This document shows, piece after piece, positions 37,810 to 48,119 of a DNA stretch of 64,000 nt. Every line of letters begins with the position of its first letter. Position 1 is the stretch's first letter. The translations under genes were made by a program, and so were the position numbers. The notes under the pieces were generated by a model. The model had not been told where the DNA came from. It did not search any database and saw only the letters and a program-made list of their open reading frames with translations. Source of the stretch: Glebionis coronaria (taxonomy: Eukaryota > Streptophyta > Magnoliopsida > Asterales > Asteraceae); assembly GCA_025667525.1 (NCBI GenBank), contig CM046876.1:18587320-18651319 (forward strand). Reading direction: 5' to 3'.

Positions 37810-38490
37810 CTAAAAAGACAACGATGCATCATTCGAAGTTTTGTCCACCGGAACGAAAACATGAATAGGAGGTCGAGTGAGGAGGAATTCAAGAAAATTT
37901 AACTTCTCATACACATGAGCAACTTCAATTTGTTGAAATTGACAACAAGCACACGAGGATCCATGATGCAACACATAATCGTTTGATGGGGGTATGGCAT
38001 CAAACTTAGGGTTTGGTGGTGGTGGTGTAATGGGTTTGGGAATGTTTTCACAATGCCTTGTGAAGTTTGGGAAGGTTGAAAGGTCATTGAGTTGAGGGGT
38101 ATTGAAGGATTGTGGTGGTGGGGGAACATTTTCTTTTGCTCTGGTGATGGGGTGTATGGTATAAGTCTAATTCCAATACTTGATTGGAGAGAAGGTAGGG
38201 TTTTTGGGTGGTTTGGACGAAGATGGTTCATTCTTCTTAACCTAAATAGGTCGAACCGAGATTTTCGGTTTCTTTGAAAGCTTGGATGAGGAAGCTTTGG
38301 GTGAGTGGGGTTGTGACAAAGAAATGTCAAGGTTAGGAATGTAGGAGTTAGGCATTGTGAGAGTGTGAGAATGAAATCTCAAGGTTATGTGAGAATGAAT
38401 TCTCAAGGTTGGGAAGGTGTGAGAATGAAATCTCAAGGTTGTGTGAGAGTGAATTCTCAAGGTTGGAAAGGTGTGAGAATGAAATCTCAA
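37810..38490 (-). pseudogene. Element D ORF3, HGxSxxCC protein
   Basis: The frame that starts at 38490 continues in phase to a TAG at 37810-37812, passing two in-frame stops (38242-38244 and near 38165). It begins with repeated 'RFHSHTFPTLRIHSH', encoded by a 54-bp tandem repeat, so the true start may be the later methionine (MPNSYIPNL). A Ser/Lys-rich and a proline-rich linker follow. It ends in a compact domain with HGSSCACC and then a 'YEKLNFLEFLL' helix. The same pattern closes ORF2, so the two look like paralogues. I do not recognise the family. A longer open frame at 37899-38330 in another phase is low-complexity and probably an artefact. Confidence 0.55.
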
Positions 38491-38500
38491 GGTTGGGGTA
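38363..38500. repeat. 54-bp tandem repeat in element D
   Basis: Units start at 38363, 38417 and 38471 with GTGTGAGAATGAAATCTCAA. Each holds a half-length variant with GAGAATGAATTCTC, a near-palindrome. The array encodes the repeated N-terminus of ORF3 if that frame is used. Confidence 0.85.
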
Positions 38501-38644
38501 TAAGTAAAATGTAATCAAGGTAAGAATTTGAATACAAAATGTGAAGTGTCAAGGAATGTTTAGTCAATTTGAGTAAACAAGGAATCTTGACAGGGTATAG
38601 GGTTTTAAAAGTTTTGACCAAAAATTCGTCAAAAACTGATTTCT

Positions 38645-38850
38645 GCCCGCGGTACTTTAAAGGGACCAATGGTAATTTTTATTTTAATTTAATAGATTTT
38701 CATTCAGAATTTGGTGGTGGGGAGTCCTCTTTTCCCCATCGACCTTTACAAGTACAAGAATAAATAATGAAAAAAATTATATTTATCATGAAGGGCAGAT
38801 AGTTCCTTAGCACATAAGGAACCGCGTGACTTTATTGAGCCGCGTCCAGT
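38645..38850. repeat. Degraded GCGGTTCC cassettes between ORF2 and ORF3
   Basis: CCCGCGGTACTTTAAAGGGACC lies at 38644-38665, and AGTTCCTTAG, AAGGAACCGCG and GAGCCGCG occur within 38800-38846. These match the cassettes found in the LTRs and near the other ORFs. Confidence 0.6.
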
Positions 38851-39288
38851 GGACATGAAACCATGTTTTTCCAGGTTTTTGGGAAAAATTAAGACTTTTT
38901 CAAAAAGTTGCAAATCTTGGAATTTTACCTCTATTAGCATCAAATTATGCTAGGGTTGCATAAAGCAACACATTCACAAAGAATGTCTTGACAAAGGGTG
39001 ACAAAATAATTTAGATATCATTTTGAACCAATTTTAGTCAAGTTTTTAGAGGTTGTGATAGATTTAGGTTCAATTTTAATTTCAAATTAAAGTTGATTAG
39101 TGTGCACAAAAGGATAGAAACACACAAAGCTAAATCCATAGATCAACAACATGAAACATTCATGAAAGAAGCAAGTACAATGACAAATAAAACTAACTAA
39201 TACATAACTAGCTTAACATTAGATCTAGATAAGTAGTTTTCTTTGGCTTGGTTTTGTTGAAAACCATTTATTTAGAAAACTTCATCAT
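38851..39288 (-). other. Spacer between ORF2 and ORF3 of D
   Basis: AT-rich sequence with no motif or frame that I can support. Confidence 0.5.
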
Positions 39289-39987
39289 TCATCTCCTAGG
39301 AGGAGGCATGGAGAACAAGGCAAGCAAGAACTCTTGCAACCTCCTATGTAGTCCATACATATCCATCCTAAGGTTATGGATGATGTAGTGGTTGTAAAGA
39401 CAACATGGCCAACTAGGACCATGTGTTTGTTGAAACCCATAGTATGGATCACCCAAAACGAGGGAAAGTGGAACACCCAAAATTGGAATGTTTGAGTTGG
39501 GTGGAGGTGGAGGAGGCAAGTTCTCCAAGGGTGATGTGGGTGAGAGTGGAGGCATGTTCCCTAAAGGGGAAATGGGTGAGTGTGGAGGTAAATTCTCCAA
39601 GGTTGGTGAAATGGGTGAGTTAAGAGGGGTAAAAGGTGAAGTCACCGAAGTGTCATCAAAGTCATTCACAAAAGGAATGCTTTGTATTGGTTGGGGTTGT
39701 GTGGTCACATCCAAGGGTGCACTTGGAGTGAAGGGTGAAGAGAGCTCATTCATTCTTGAGTTGAATGAAGAGGAGGTAGAACCAATGGAGTGGTTAGTAC
39801 CATGGGTGGATGATGTCTTGCATGGTGCAAGAGGTGGGGAAGGTGATGAAGAAATGAGGATAGGAACCATCTCATTCTTAGGTGTGTGGAAAGGTGAGGA
39901 GTTAGGCTTGGCTACCTTAATCCTTATTTTGAGTGTTTTCCTTGGGGTGGAGGTCTTGGAAGTGTTTAAGGTTTTGGTACACACCAT
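39289..39987 (-). CDS. Element D ORF2, proline-rich HGxSxxCC protein
   Basis: This is an intact 232-codon frame. It has a basic N-terminus ('KTSTPRKTLKIRIKVAKP'), then a Ser/Pro-rich middle. A tandem Pro repeat of the form 'SPISPLGNMPPLSPTSPLEN' leads to a run of prolines. It ends in a domain with HGPSWPCC followed by 'YGLHRRLQEFLLALF'. The pattern HGxSxxCC plus an amphipathic 'xEFLL' stretch is shared with ORF3. I do not recognise the product. No signal peptide or membrane segment is evident. The frame is open in an element with 2-3% LTR divergence, which suggests recent function but does not prove it. The palindromic cassette at 40224-40296 is about 240 bp upstream. Confidence 0.55.
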   Translation of the reverse strand: MVCTKTLNTSKTSTPRKTLKIRIKVAKPNSSPFHTPKNEMVPILISSSPSPPLAPCKTSSTHGTNHSIGSTSSSFNSRMNELSSPFTPSAPLDVTTQPQPIQSIPFVNDFDDTSVTSPFTPLNSPISPTLENLPPHSPISPLGNMPPLSPTSPLENLPPPPPPNSNIPILGVPLSLVLGDPYYGFQQTHGPSWPCCLYNHYIIHNLRMDMYGLHRRLQEFLLALFSMPPPRR

Positions 39988-40223
39988 GGTTGTTTATGGT
40001 TAAGGGAGGTATGTTTGATGTGTGAAGAACATGGCAAACAAGGTGGGTTTAAATGGGTGAGGGGATGATCCAAACTAGTAATGGGTTAAAATCATTTTAG
40101 GTGAATAATGAATTTAGGTAAGCTAGTTTAGGAAATGTGCAGTTTATTACTGAAAATCATACAAGGTTAACACAGATTTAAGAAAACAGTGTAAAGCAAA
40201 AGAAGCTATTTTGCACAGTGGCC

Positions 40224-40296
40224 GGCGGTTCCTTATCTAGGACCGGTGGTACCTTATCGATAAGGTTCCGCGGGTCGATATGGAACCGCGACCAGA
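40224..40296. repeat. GCGGTTCC palindrome cassettes between ORF1 and ORF2
   Basis: Three linked units occur: GGCGGTTCCTTATC, GGTACCTTATCGATAAGG (palindromic but for one base), and CCGCGGGTCGATATGGAACC. Confidence 0.75.
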
Positions 40297-40578
40297 GGGC
40301 TTTCAAAAATTTCACCTCCCAAATTTTGGTTAACCCATAATTTTACCAAAAGATTTACAAGCCAAAGTTAACTACAGATCATAATCTAATAAGCTAACTA
40401 TCACAAAGATGCACAAAGCTATGTAAATCACAAACATCATGGCATAAACAATATTAAGGATCAAAATAGATAATAATCCAAACATGTAGCATAAGTTAAT
40501 ACACATTCAAGATAATAAAAAATATTGTTCAACATTACATGTTTACCAACATGTATTCTTTGAAAAACTTCAAATCTT

Positions 40579-41796
40579 TCACCTTCTCTTTTTGCCCAAT
40601 CCCTTGATCATATTCCCCAAGAACTTGAAACCTTTTCTTGATTCAACCCGGTGTTCGTGCAAATCCCCTCGAGTTCTAAGGTTTTCACGGTAAAGATGCT
40701 CCATATTGAGATCTTCCGGTACTTCACTAGAATGATGAGGAGGAGGAGCTAAGTCTTCAAATTCATCCTCGAATGGGTTTGAGGATGGATGGGAATTACT
40801 CGAAGAGTGGAAATGAGAACTAGTACCTATGCCATCACCATCACTTGTTGGCATGTCCATGTCCTCATCATCCATCTCTTGATGATCAGATTTTCTCGAT
40901 CCTCGATCACTTCTTGTCTTTCTTGCATATGCCTCTTGAATAGACAACATAACCCGATGAACCGGGTAGAAGCGAGAGAGATCGAGGTGGGGAAAATCAC
41001 GAGCAACCCTTTTGAAAAGGCGAGTTAGAAGCATAGCATAGGGAAGGTTTGTTTTGGGCTTCGAAAGGGCATAATTGATTCTTCGAGCGATATAGAATGC
41101 CAAGTTGTACTTGGTGGATGTAAAGATGCAACTCAACATATGCACCATACACGCCGGGATATGATCTCGGTTTCCACCAAGACAAAAGACATTCTCCTTA
41201 AGGATATTGTCCCATTGGACCATAAAATCCTTAAGGTCGCTAGAGAGCACTTCATATCGATTCACATTTCGTACATTTGAATGAAGGCTTCTCACAACGT
41301 TTCCATCACGCTCTTTAGAGATGATGTCAAGGATGAACTCTAGATCAATTTCGGTGAGGTCATTTGGAGGTTTATCGTAGGCTTCCGAGAGAGCATCAAG
41401 TCTCCCTTTATCCGTAAAACGACAAGTTCCTTCATATGGCACACCGAGAATTTGACCAAAGTTTTCGAGGGAGTATTGAATCAATTGATCATTCAACACG
41501 AAACGAATGAAAATTTCTCCATTGTATTCAAGCATGGAGTAGGTGCTAAAGAATTCAAGAAGGAATAAGGGGTAAATATCTTCTTCTATGTTGAGCAAGC
41601 AATCAAACCCCGAAAGCTTAAACATAGATTGGATATAGTCATACGTTATTTCCTTGTCAACGACTCTACCCTCATGGAAACAACGAGTGGAAAGGGATGG
41701 AAAAGTGTTTTGGAGTTGGGGGGAAGCATAGGTTTGGGAGAGGTTTGGCATGTATTGTCTAGTGTATTGATGATCCTTTTGAAATTGAGAAGGCAT
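40579..41796 (-). CDS. Element D ORF1, gag-like / plant-transposon-type protein
   Basis: This is an intact 405-codon frame starting MPSQFQKDHQ. Residues of about 60-270 form a globular domain with 'YPLFLLEFFSTYSM', 'YSLENFGQILGVPYEG', 'ILKENVFCLGGNRDHIPACM' and 'LPYAMLLTRLFKRV'. I remember this arrangement from proteins annotated in Asteraceae as retrotransposon-associated or 'putative plant transposon protein', and from Athila ORF1 products. The C-terminus is acidic (DDEDMD), Ser-rich and then strongly basic (KGLGKKRR). No zinc knuckle, protease or RT follows. The likely role is a structural or nucleic-acid-binding protein encoded by a non-autonomous element; this is inference. It is the first ORF after the 1.9-kb leader. 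Confidence 0.72.
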   Translation of the reverse strand: MPSQFQKDHQYTRQYMPNLSQTYASPQLQNTFPSLSTRCFHEGRVVDKEITYDYIQSMFKLSGFDCLLNIEEDIYPLFLLEFFSTYSMLEYNGEIFIRFVLNDQLIQYSLENFGQILGVPYEGTCRFTDKGRLDALSEAYDKPPNDLTEIDLEFILDIISKERDGNVVRSLHSNVRNVNRYEVLSSDLKDFMVQWDNILKENVFCLGGNRDHIPACMVHMLSCIFTSTKYNLAFYIARRINYALSKPKTNLPYAMLLTRLFKRVARDFPHLDLSRFYPVHRVMLSIQEAYARKTRSDRGSRKSDHQEMDDEDMDMPTSDGDGIGTSSHFHSSSNSHPSSNPFEDEFEDLAPPPHHSSEVPEDLNMEHLYRENLRTRGDLHEHRVESRKGFKFLGNMIKGLGKKRR

Positions 41797-43692
41797 GATT
41801 AGTACCTAAATAAACATAAGACAATATTTTTCAAATCACTCATATGAAAAATAAAATCAAAAATTGAAAATATGAGAATGTGTTATATCAATTTCTTGAC
41901 AAACAAAGGATTGAATCCATATCATTCTCATGTTCACAATGCATCTATTCCATCATTAACCAAGAACACATGAACTATGTTGGATCAACAATGGATTAGA
42001 ACATTGGTTTTTCAAAACAAGGTTTTTAGGTAAGCATTAACAATGTCATTACCTACTCGTTCATGGGTTCATCTCAAATCCATCTTTCAACCAAAATCAT
42101 TTAGCCTAAATTCAGATTTGTTCTACAAGTGGGTTTTAGTGAAATCTTAATGAATATGAACCTAAGGAATCATAGTAAAATAACCATGTCAACCCACATT
42201 CCTATTAAGGTTTTAATTCAATTTCAATTTTAAAAATCCCCAATTATGAAAGGATGAACCCTAGAACAAAATAGATGAAATTGAAAGAAATGCTTACAAT
42301 TAATTGATGTTAGATGAAGGATGAGTGAAACCCACAACTTGGAATCAATTAATTTGAGTGATTGAAGGTTTTGGAAGCTTCAACAATGATGGAAAAACAA
42401 GAAAACCGTCGCTGTGTGTTTTTGGGAGAGAGAGGGTTTGGTTTGAAAAAGAATAAAATACTCAAACTGGCGCTCTGACAAAAGTTTTTGCCCGCGGTTC
42501 CTTATCGATAAGGTACCGCGGGTTTGAGCCGCCTAGATAAGGAACCGCCTACAGAGTCAGGTTTTTATCTATGAAAAACGGCAAATTTTGAAAACCAAGT
42601 TTTTCTAAAATACTTAAAATTAAATCATGAGCCTTTTAGAATATCATTGGATCATCATAACACTAAGCAATATGCCTTAACGAAGGATTACGAGTTAAGT
42701 CAAGATCGAAAAGAACCGAAACGGACAAACGACTAGTCGTAGCAAAACGACTAAGTGGAGAGAAGTCAAGGGAAGTGAATCAAGACTAGGACCAATGCTC
42801 AAGGGATTAATGACAATCTTCAAATAGTGGTAACAAAGAGCTTGTGTCATATATATTGGTTTAAGACGTGCCTTTCCGGCGAAACGTTAAACGGCTTTGG
42901 TAATGAATAAGCACAAAGCAATTATTCAAGTATAGACTAAGTTCACTTTCAATAATAGTCTTAGTCTAAACCAAAATATGAGCAAGGTACTAATTCACTT
43001 TCTCTCCCACAAAGAGCCTACTAACCGTATGGGTGCAAACCATGGAAATCATGCTTGATACTTTAAGCTTCAACTAACTCACTCTACATCACCATAGTGA
43101 GTCAAGTATCCAAGCAATGAAGGTTTGTGAGGATAAAAGGAAAGAATCACAAACCACAAATAAATGTCAAGGAAAGGATGCTGAGAATAAGCACATAGTC
43201 AAGTAATGATCAAAAGAATGATCAAAGGGCGTGTGGAAGAACGAAAGCGTACCTTGGCCACAAAGAGAAATCCATGAAGGAATAAGTGCTATGCCCAATC
43301 AATGACTATGATGAGTACTAAGTCTTCAAGGACTAGTATCATTCCTAATCATCTTGGTATCATCATTCAAAGATGTTAAAGATCAATGAAGATGAGTCTT
43401 CTACAAGTTCACGTAACTCAATCCACAACCAATTAAGTGATTGATCTTCATGAGTACCTACACAAAGCAAGATCCAAACTAGTAGATACATTTCAAGAGT
43501 ATATCTAAAATGCATAAAGGCTACTAATCTTAAGTGGGATGCAATATTATCAATTAAAAGACCTATTTTTAAAGAAAACATAGTTTTGACCAAAGAGAAA
43601 CTTTAGGATAACTTGACCTTCTAATTTGAGGAGACAATGGATCGATCCAAGTTTCAAAGTACAATATACTTCAAAGATCTTGAGTGACCATC
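41797..43692 (-). other. Leader of element D
   Basis: About 1.9 kb lie between the primer binding site and ORF1. There is no coding frame longer than about 76 codons. The only landmark is the palindrome at 42491-42522. Confidence 0.65.
42491..42560. repeat. Near-perfect 32-bp GCGG palindrome in the D leader
   Basis: Positions 42491-42522 form an inverted repeat centred on ATCGAT. The left arm is CCCGCGGTTCCTTATC and the right arm is GATAAGGTACCGCGGG, with one mismatched pair (TTCC against TACC). Half-units GAGCCGCC and AAGGAACCGCC follow. Confidence 0.9.
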
Positions 43693-43705
43693 GCTTTGAT
43701 ACCAA
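43693..43705 (-). other. Primer binding site of element D
   Basis: The minus strand reads TTGGTATCAAAGC one base inside the LTR, close to the tRNA-Met-type site. Confidence 0.85.
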
Positions 43706-43706
43706 T

Positions 43707-45296
43707 TGTAGAAACTAGAAGGGGGGGTTGAATAGTTTCTCTTCGATTGGTGACCAAATTAAAATTACTTTCAATTTGGTTTGTATCAAAACTATCTCTT
43801 ACTTGAGGCTAAGTTGCATAATGATTAGGTTCAATTCAAATGCACTAGCAAAGATAATAGGTAAGTGTAAAGATAATGAAATATGTAAATAGTAAGGAAG
43901 GAGACAACCTAGTGGGAAGACACCAAGATTTATAGTGGTTCGACAACGAGGCTCATTCCTCGTTTCGACTCCACTCCTCGAGTACACCTACTCGAGATTT
44001 CCACTATATCTACAAGCTCCCTTCTCGGCGGAGAAAACCTTACATCGTTGCTTTCATTATTTTCCGATACTAAGCTAAATGTCGAGACCTAATCTTTATC
44101 TAGGACCAATCTACACAATGTTGCCTACTTCACAATTTAACGACACAAGGCTAGATGTCGGGTTCTAATCTTAAGGTAGAACCAATCTTCACGACGTTGC
44201 CTACTTAACCATTTTACGACACAAGGCTAGATGTCGAGTTCTAATCGAAAGCTAGAACCAATCTTCACTCTTCACTTTGAGGCTAAGTGAGAACTTCACA
44301 CAACACAACTACTAGTCACTTTATAGTTTAGTGAGAACTCACAAGACACAACCACATCACTTTATAGTTTAGTGAGAACTCCTAATCAAATCTATTACAA
44401 CTCAACTAGACTTATCCAAGTACACACATGTATCTTGGATTTACATAACACAAATCCAAGCAAACACATATGCAATGGATGTACATAACAAATCCAAGTA
44501 TCCACAAATAACTTGGATGCACACAACTAGTCCAAGTATTCATAAATACATTGGATTGACCTAAAACAAAAAGGGTATCATGATGAATATGACTAGCTCA
44601 TAGATTCATCTTTATCACAACACTAGTGAGTGAGTGATCTTCTCATTGGACAAGGTAAAGTAGGGGATCAAGAGGATAATCATATGTAAACATCCTTAAC
44701 AATTTAAGTGATCATTTACTAATGATTATGCTATAGAAAATAGAAAGAGGACTGAGAAAAAACATCCAAGAGGCTTACTAGAAAATGAGATTTGACCCAC
44801 TATTTAAAGGAGACAAAGTATAACGGATCTATAACGGCTAGCTGTGCGCGGTACCTTATCTCACCCCGCGGTTCCATATCGCTAAGGAACCGCGTAGGTA
44901 CTTAAGGTACCGCCACTAGACTACGCTCCGTTTTTTGTCTTTTAGTGGGGTGGGAATATCTGGGGTATTTGAAACCTTCAAAGGATATTCTAACAGCATT
45001 TGGAATATGCTATTTTCAAATTTTCATTTTCCTTTTTAATAAATATTTTCTAAAAAAGAAAGTTTATTAAAAAGTCTTTTGTCATATTAACAAAAGTGAG
45101 TTTTAAGGATAATCATTTTGATGATCACTAAGTATGATTAAGAAAGGTTAGTGATATGATTATTACCTTGATGATAGTGTTAGTTAAATAATTCATTTTG
45201 TGTTTTACACTAAATGTGTTGTATGGTTTGTTGTGATCAAAACTAAGAAAGATTAGTTAACACTAATAATGTTTTTAGGCATCACTTGCATTAACA
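43707..45296 (-). repeat. 5' LTR of element D
   Basis: This 1590-bp LTR runs from TGTAGAAACTAG to GCATTAACA and is followed by the AGTAG duplication at 45297-45301. It has a degraded TATA (CTTTAAATAGT, minus, 44800-44810) and the palindrome cassette at 44847-44914. Confidence 0.95.
44847..44914. repeat. GCGGTTCC palindrome cassette in LTR D (right)
   Basis: GCGCGGTACCTTATC, CCCGCGGTTCCATATCGC, TAAGGAACCGCG and GGTACTTAAGGTACCGCC occur in this order. It is better preserved than the copy at 36711-36780. Confidence 0.8.
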
Positions 45297-46193
45297 AGTA
45301 GGATCTTCTTCTTTTGGTCCACACATTCTCTTGAATGTTGGCCAAACTTTTATTCCATTGACTGAAGTAGGAGCTTCAGTCTCATACTTGGCCTCCAACA
45401 ACCTCCAAAGGTCTACCAAGTCTTCTCTATCCACACTTGCAAAGAGAGACACAAGAGTAGTAAATGTGTGTACCTCTTTCCCATACCTGCCAATCTTCCA
45501 AAACCTACTTGCATCTTCTTCATAGCTTATGATAGGGTTTCTGGCATCAAGAGGTAACACTTGTACCATATCTGAAGCTTCCATGGGTGAGAGCTTGATG
45601 CTGCTTCTTATAACAGCTTCACTGGGATTAAATTTATCCATATCTTTAGGAAACTCAAGTGGAACTCCCTTCTTCAAAGGCCTTGGAACAATCATTGCCT
45701 TCTGAATCTCCATCTCTTCTGCAAGTTCTTCTTTCCTTTCATCTGAAAGAAGTCTTAGAGTGTTCATTTCCTGCACTTTTGCCCAAATGGGATAAGCCTT
45801 GTACTCCAATTCTTGAAAAGAAAATCCGTGCAATTTCTTGAAGGTCCATCCAGTTCCATGACATCTGAGTAGCATGTAATAAAGCTCTCTTCTATCCCTC
45901 TTCAGTAGTGAGAAAACATTGCTAGCCTTGTGTTTCAAAATTACCTTGCAGTCACTTTGAACTCTTAGAAGAATCTCCAAATCCCAAATCTGGTCTGAAA
46001 TTGTCAAATCTGGATTCTCCATAATCCTATTCTTCCAAGCATGGTACATCTGAACAACTTCTGGCATATCAAAGTCTACTTGTAATTTTAACTCTCTAAG
46101 CTTCTCCCTTGCCAAGTCATCACCATATTCAAGTCTTTCTGGTTGTTTAATTATCATCACACTTGAATCTGAACTTTCTTCATCACTTCCTTC
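45297..46193 (-). pseudogene. Element C accessory ORF, middle part
   Basis: This is in phase with 46194-48119, after a TAA stop at 46194-46196. It has about 290 codons including 'KLQVDFDMPEVVQMYHAWKN' and 'WTFKKLHGFSFQELEYKAYP', charged helical stretches, and 'GIKVWPTFKRMCGPKEEDPT' at the edge. It then enters the LTR of element D, which splits the gene. It continues at 35577. I do not know the function. Confidence 0.8.
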
Positions 46194-48119
46194 TTATTCC
46201 TCAGAAGTGACAACAAATGGTGATTCACCAACCTTCTTCATTTCTTGTTCCACAAGTTGTGCAACCAACCTTGAATCAAACTCTACCTGTGTTGCATCCT
46301 TTGGAACTGCTACTTCTACCATGATTCCTTTACACTTATCTAATGGATCAATGATGGTTAAGGATGATGGTAATACATGTGACGACACTTCTTTGATGAT
46401 AGCTGATGACTGGAATACATCAACCATATCTGCAGGTCTGTCAACGCTCAAATTCCTTGTGTCAGCGCCTAAATTACTCTTGTCAGCGCTTGGTGTGTCA
46501 GCGTTCAAATTTTGCTTGTCAACACCCAACTTACTTGTCTCAGCGTCTCTTTTAAATTGCTCCAACATAGCTGTAAAAGACAAGTTCAAATTTGTAGGAG
46601 TAACCATAGATCTATCAAAACCTGGTTGCTTCTTCAATGCAGTGAGGGCTTCAGCAACACCCAAAGATTCTCCATCATGTGAGCCTTTATCACTCACATT
46701 AATCTGCTCATCCTCCCCTTTGGAAGATTCCTCCATCCCACTCCTAGTGCTAGCATTCTCCAAAATGATAATCCTCTCCCTCAATTGCTTGAGTTCAAGG
46801 CCTTGTGTACTGACAATTTGTACCAAGTCTGCATTTTGCTTTTGCAAGCTAATGCAGACAGCCGCCAATTCCATCAATGTGTATGGTTCCAATCTGCCCT
46901 CCTCTAAAGTGGGTATTTGACCTCCCAAGTTAGAGTCATGGGGCATGGATGAGGTCTTAAAGATGTTAGGACTGTCTTGGCCTGTATCTAAGCCAGAACC
47001 AATAGTCCCAGCCTCATCCATAGCACCAACCACACTTGTGGTGGTGGTTCTCTTTGCTACATGGCTAGGACCACTAGAAGAGAACACTCTAGTAGTCCTT
47101 TGGCGTTTTTTCAACCTATATTGAGGTGGGGTAGAAGATGATGTGGATTGGGTGGAGGTGGGAAGGTTAAGGGGTGTTTGGGTCTGTGAAGGAAAGGTGT
47201 CAACGTCTGGATTACTTGTGTCAACACCAACATTTAAGGTGTCAACGTTGAAGGGTTCTTGTTCAATTTCCATGTGTTGAGGTGAAGGCAATGGTTCTGG
47301 TATTGGGTCAAGTTGTGGTTGTGGGACTGGTTGGGGTTGTGCTGCTGCAATAACAGCAAGCATAGCTTGGGTGAGGGGTAATTCACGGTGAGGGGGTGAA
47401 TTCATCTTGGTAAAAATAGCTTTCTTTTGTACAGGGATCTCATAAAAATCATCATGATCCCTTGTGCAGTAATTTTGCACATCAAAAACCATTTGCAAAA
47501 ATCTGGGATAAGCCAAAGTCATCTTATTCCCTTTGTTTTTACACATGCCATCAAAAATCAGTTTTGAATAATTAAACTTTTGCCCATTTGCAATGCACAC
47601 AATTGCACTAGCAATTGATCTCTTAATTTCATTGTGTGTAGTACATTTGGGACTCAAACATTGTAGGATGACATGTATGAGGTACTTCCAGGATGGGGGA
47701 AACTCTTGTTTATGATATTTGTTTAAAGTGCCCTCATCAGGGAAAGGATACCCCAAAGCCCGAAGTCCTTGTTCTATTTCATTTACGGGAAGGGTGGTTA
47801 TACCATCTGCATCATCAAGATGCAAAGCCTGGCGAACCAAGGCTTCAGTAACCACCCAAGTACGCCTATGAACAATAGCTGATAATGTAGTCACATTATT
47901 AATTGTTGAGGAACTGACAGTGTTCCAAAACTGCTTAATATGAGTGACAGAGATGAGAGGAGCATGGGAAAGAGCATACCTAATTGGGGATGCATTCAAA
48001 AACGCCACCATCTGGGTGTATTTTGGAAACAGAGTATCATCATCGTCCAAATAAGAAATCATGTTGTGTTGACTCTTGAATCCCAATACCAAGTCACTTG
48101 GTTTAAACTTTGGTGCCAT
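46194..48119 (-). pseudogene. Element C accessory ORF, N-terminal part
   Basis: This is 641 codons downstream of pol. Residues 1-210 look globular ('MVAFLNASPIRYALSH', 'ISVTHIKQFWNTV', 'TEALVRQALHLDDADGI'). I recall very similar domains in Asteraceae retroelement proteins, some given the doubtful label 'synaptobrevin, longin-like'. The rest is Pro/Ser-rich with a short coiled-coil-like stretch (about 420-455) and repeated V-D-T, A-D-T or V-D-K tripeptides encoded by the TGTCAACGCT motif. Sirevirus-type copia elements often have an extra ORF, sometimes called env-like, in this place. I see no convincing signal peptide or membrane segment here. It would have been about 1000 codons before the stop and the D insertion. 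Confidence 0.8.

Noticed and set aside
37899..38330. 143-codon minus-strand ORF as the third protein of D
   Set aside because: It is low in complexity (His/Pro). The overlapping phase, though broken by two stops, shows a better domain that resembles the end of ORF2.
39488..40003. 171-codon plus-strand ORF rich in glycine and glutamate
   Set aside because: It is the reverse of the Pro/Ser-rich ORF2 of element D. The composition follows from that, and D's other signals place coding on the minus strand.
46194..48119. Host synaptobrevin/longin gene
   Set aside because: The position between pol and the purine tract, plus the shared dispersed motif of element C, mark it as part of the retrotransposon. 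I see no longin or SNARE motif.
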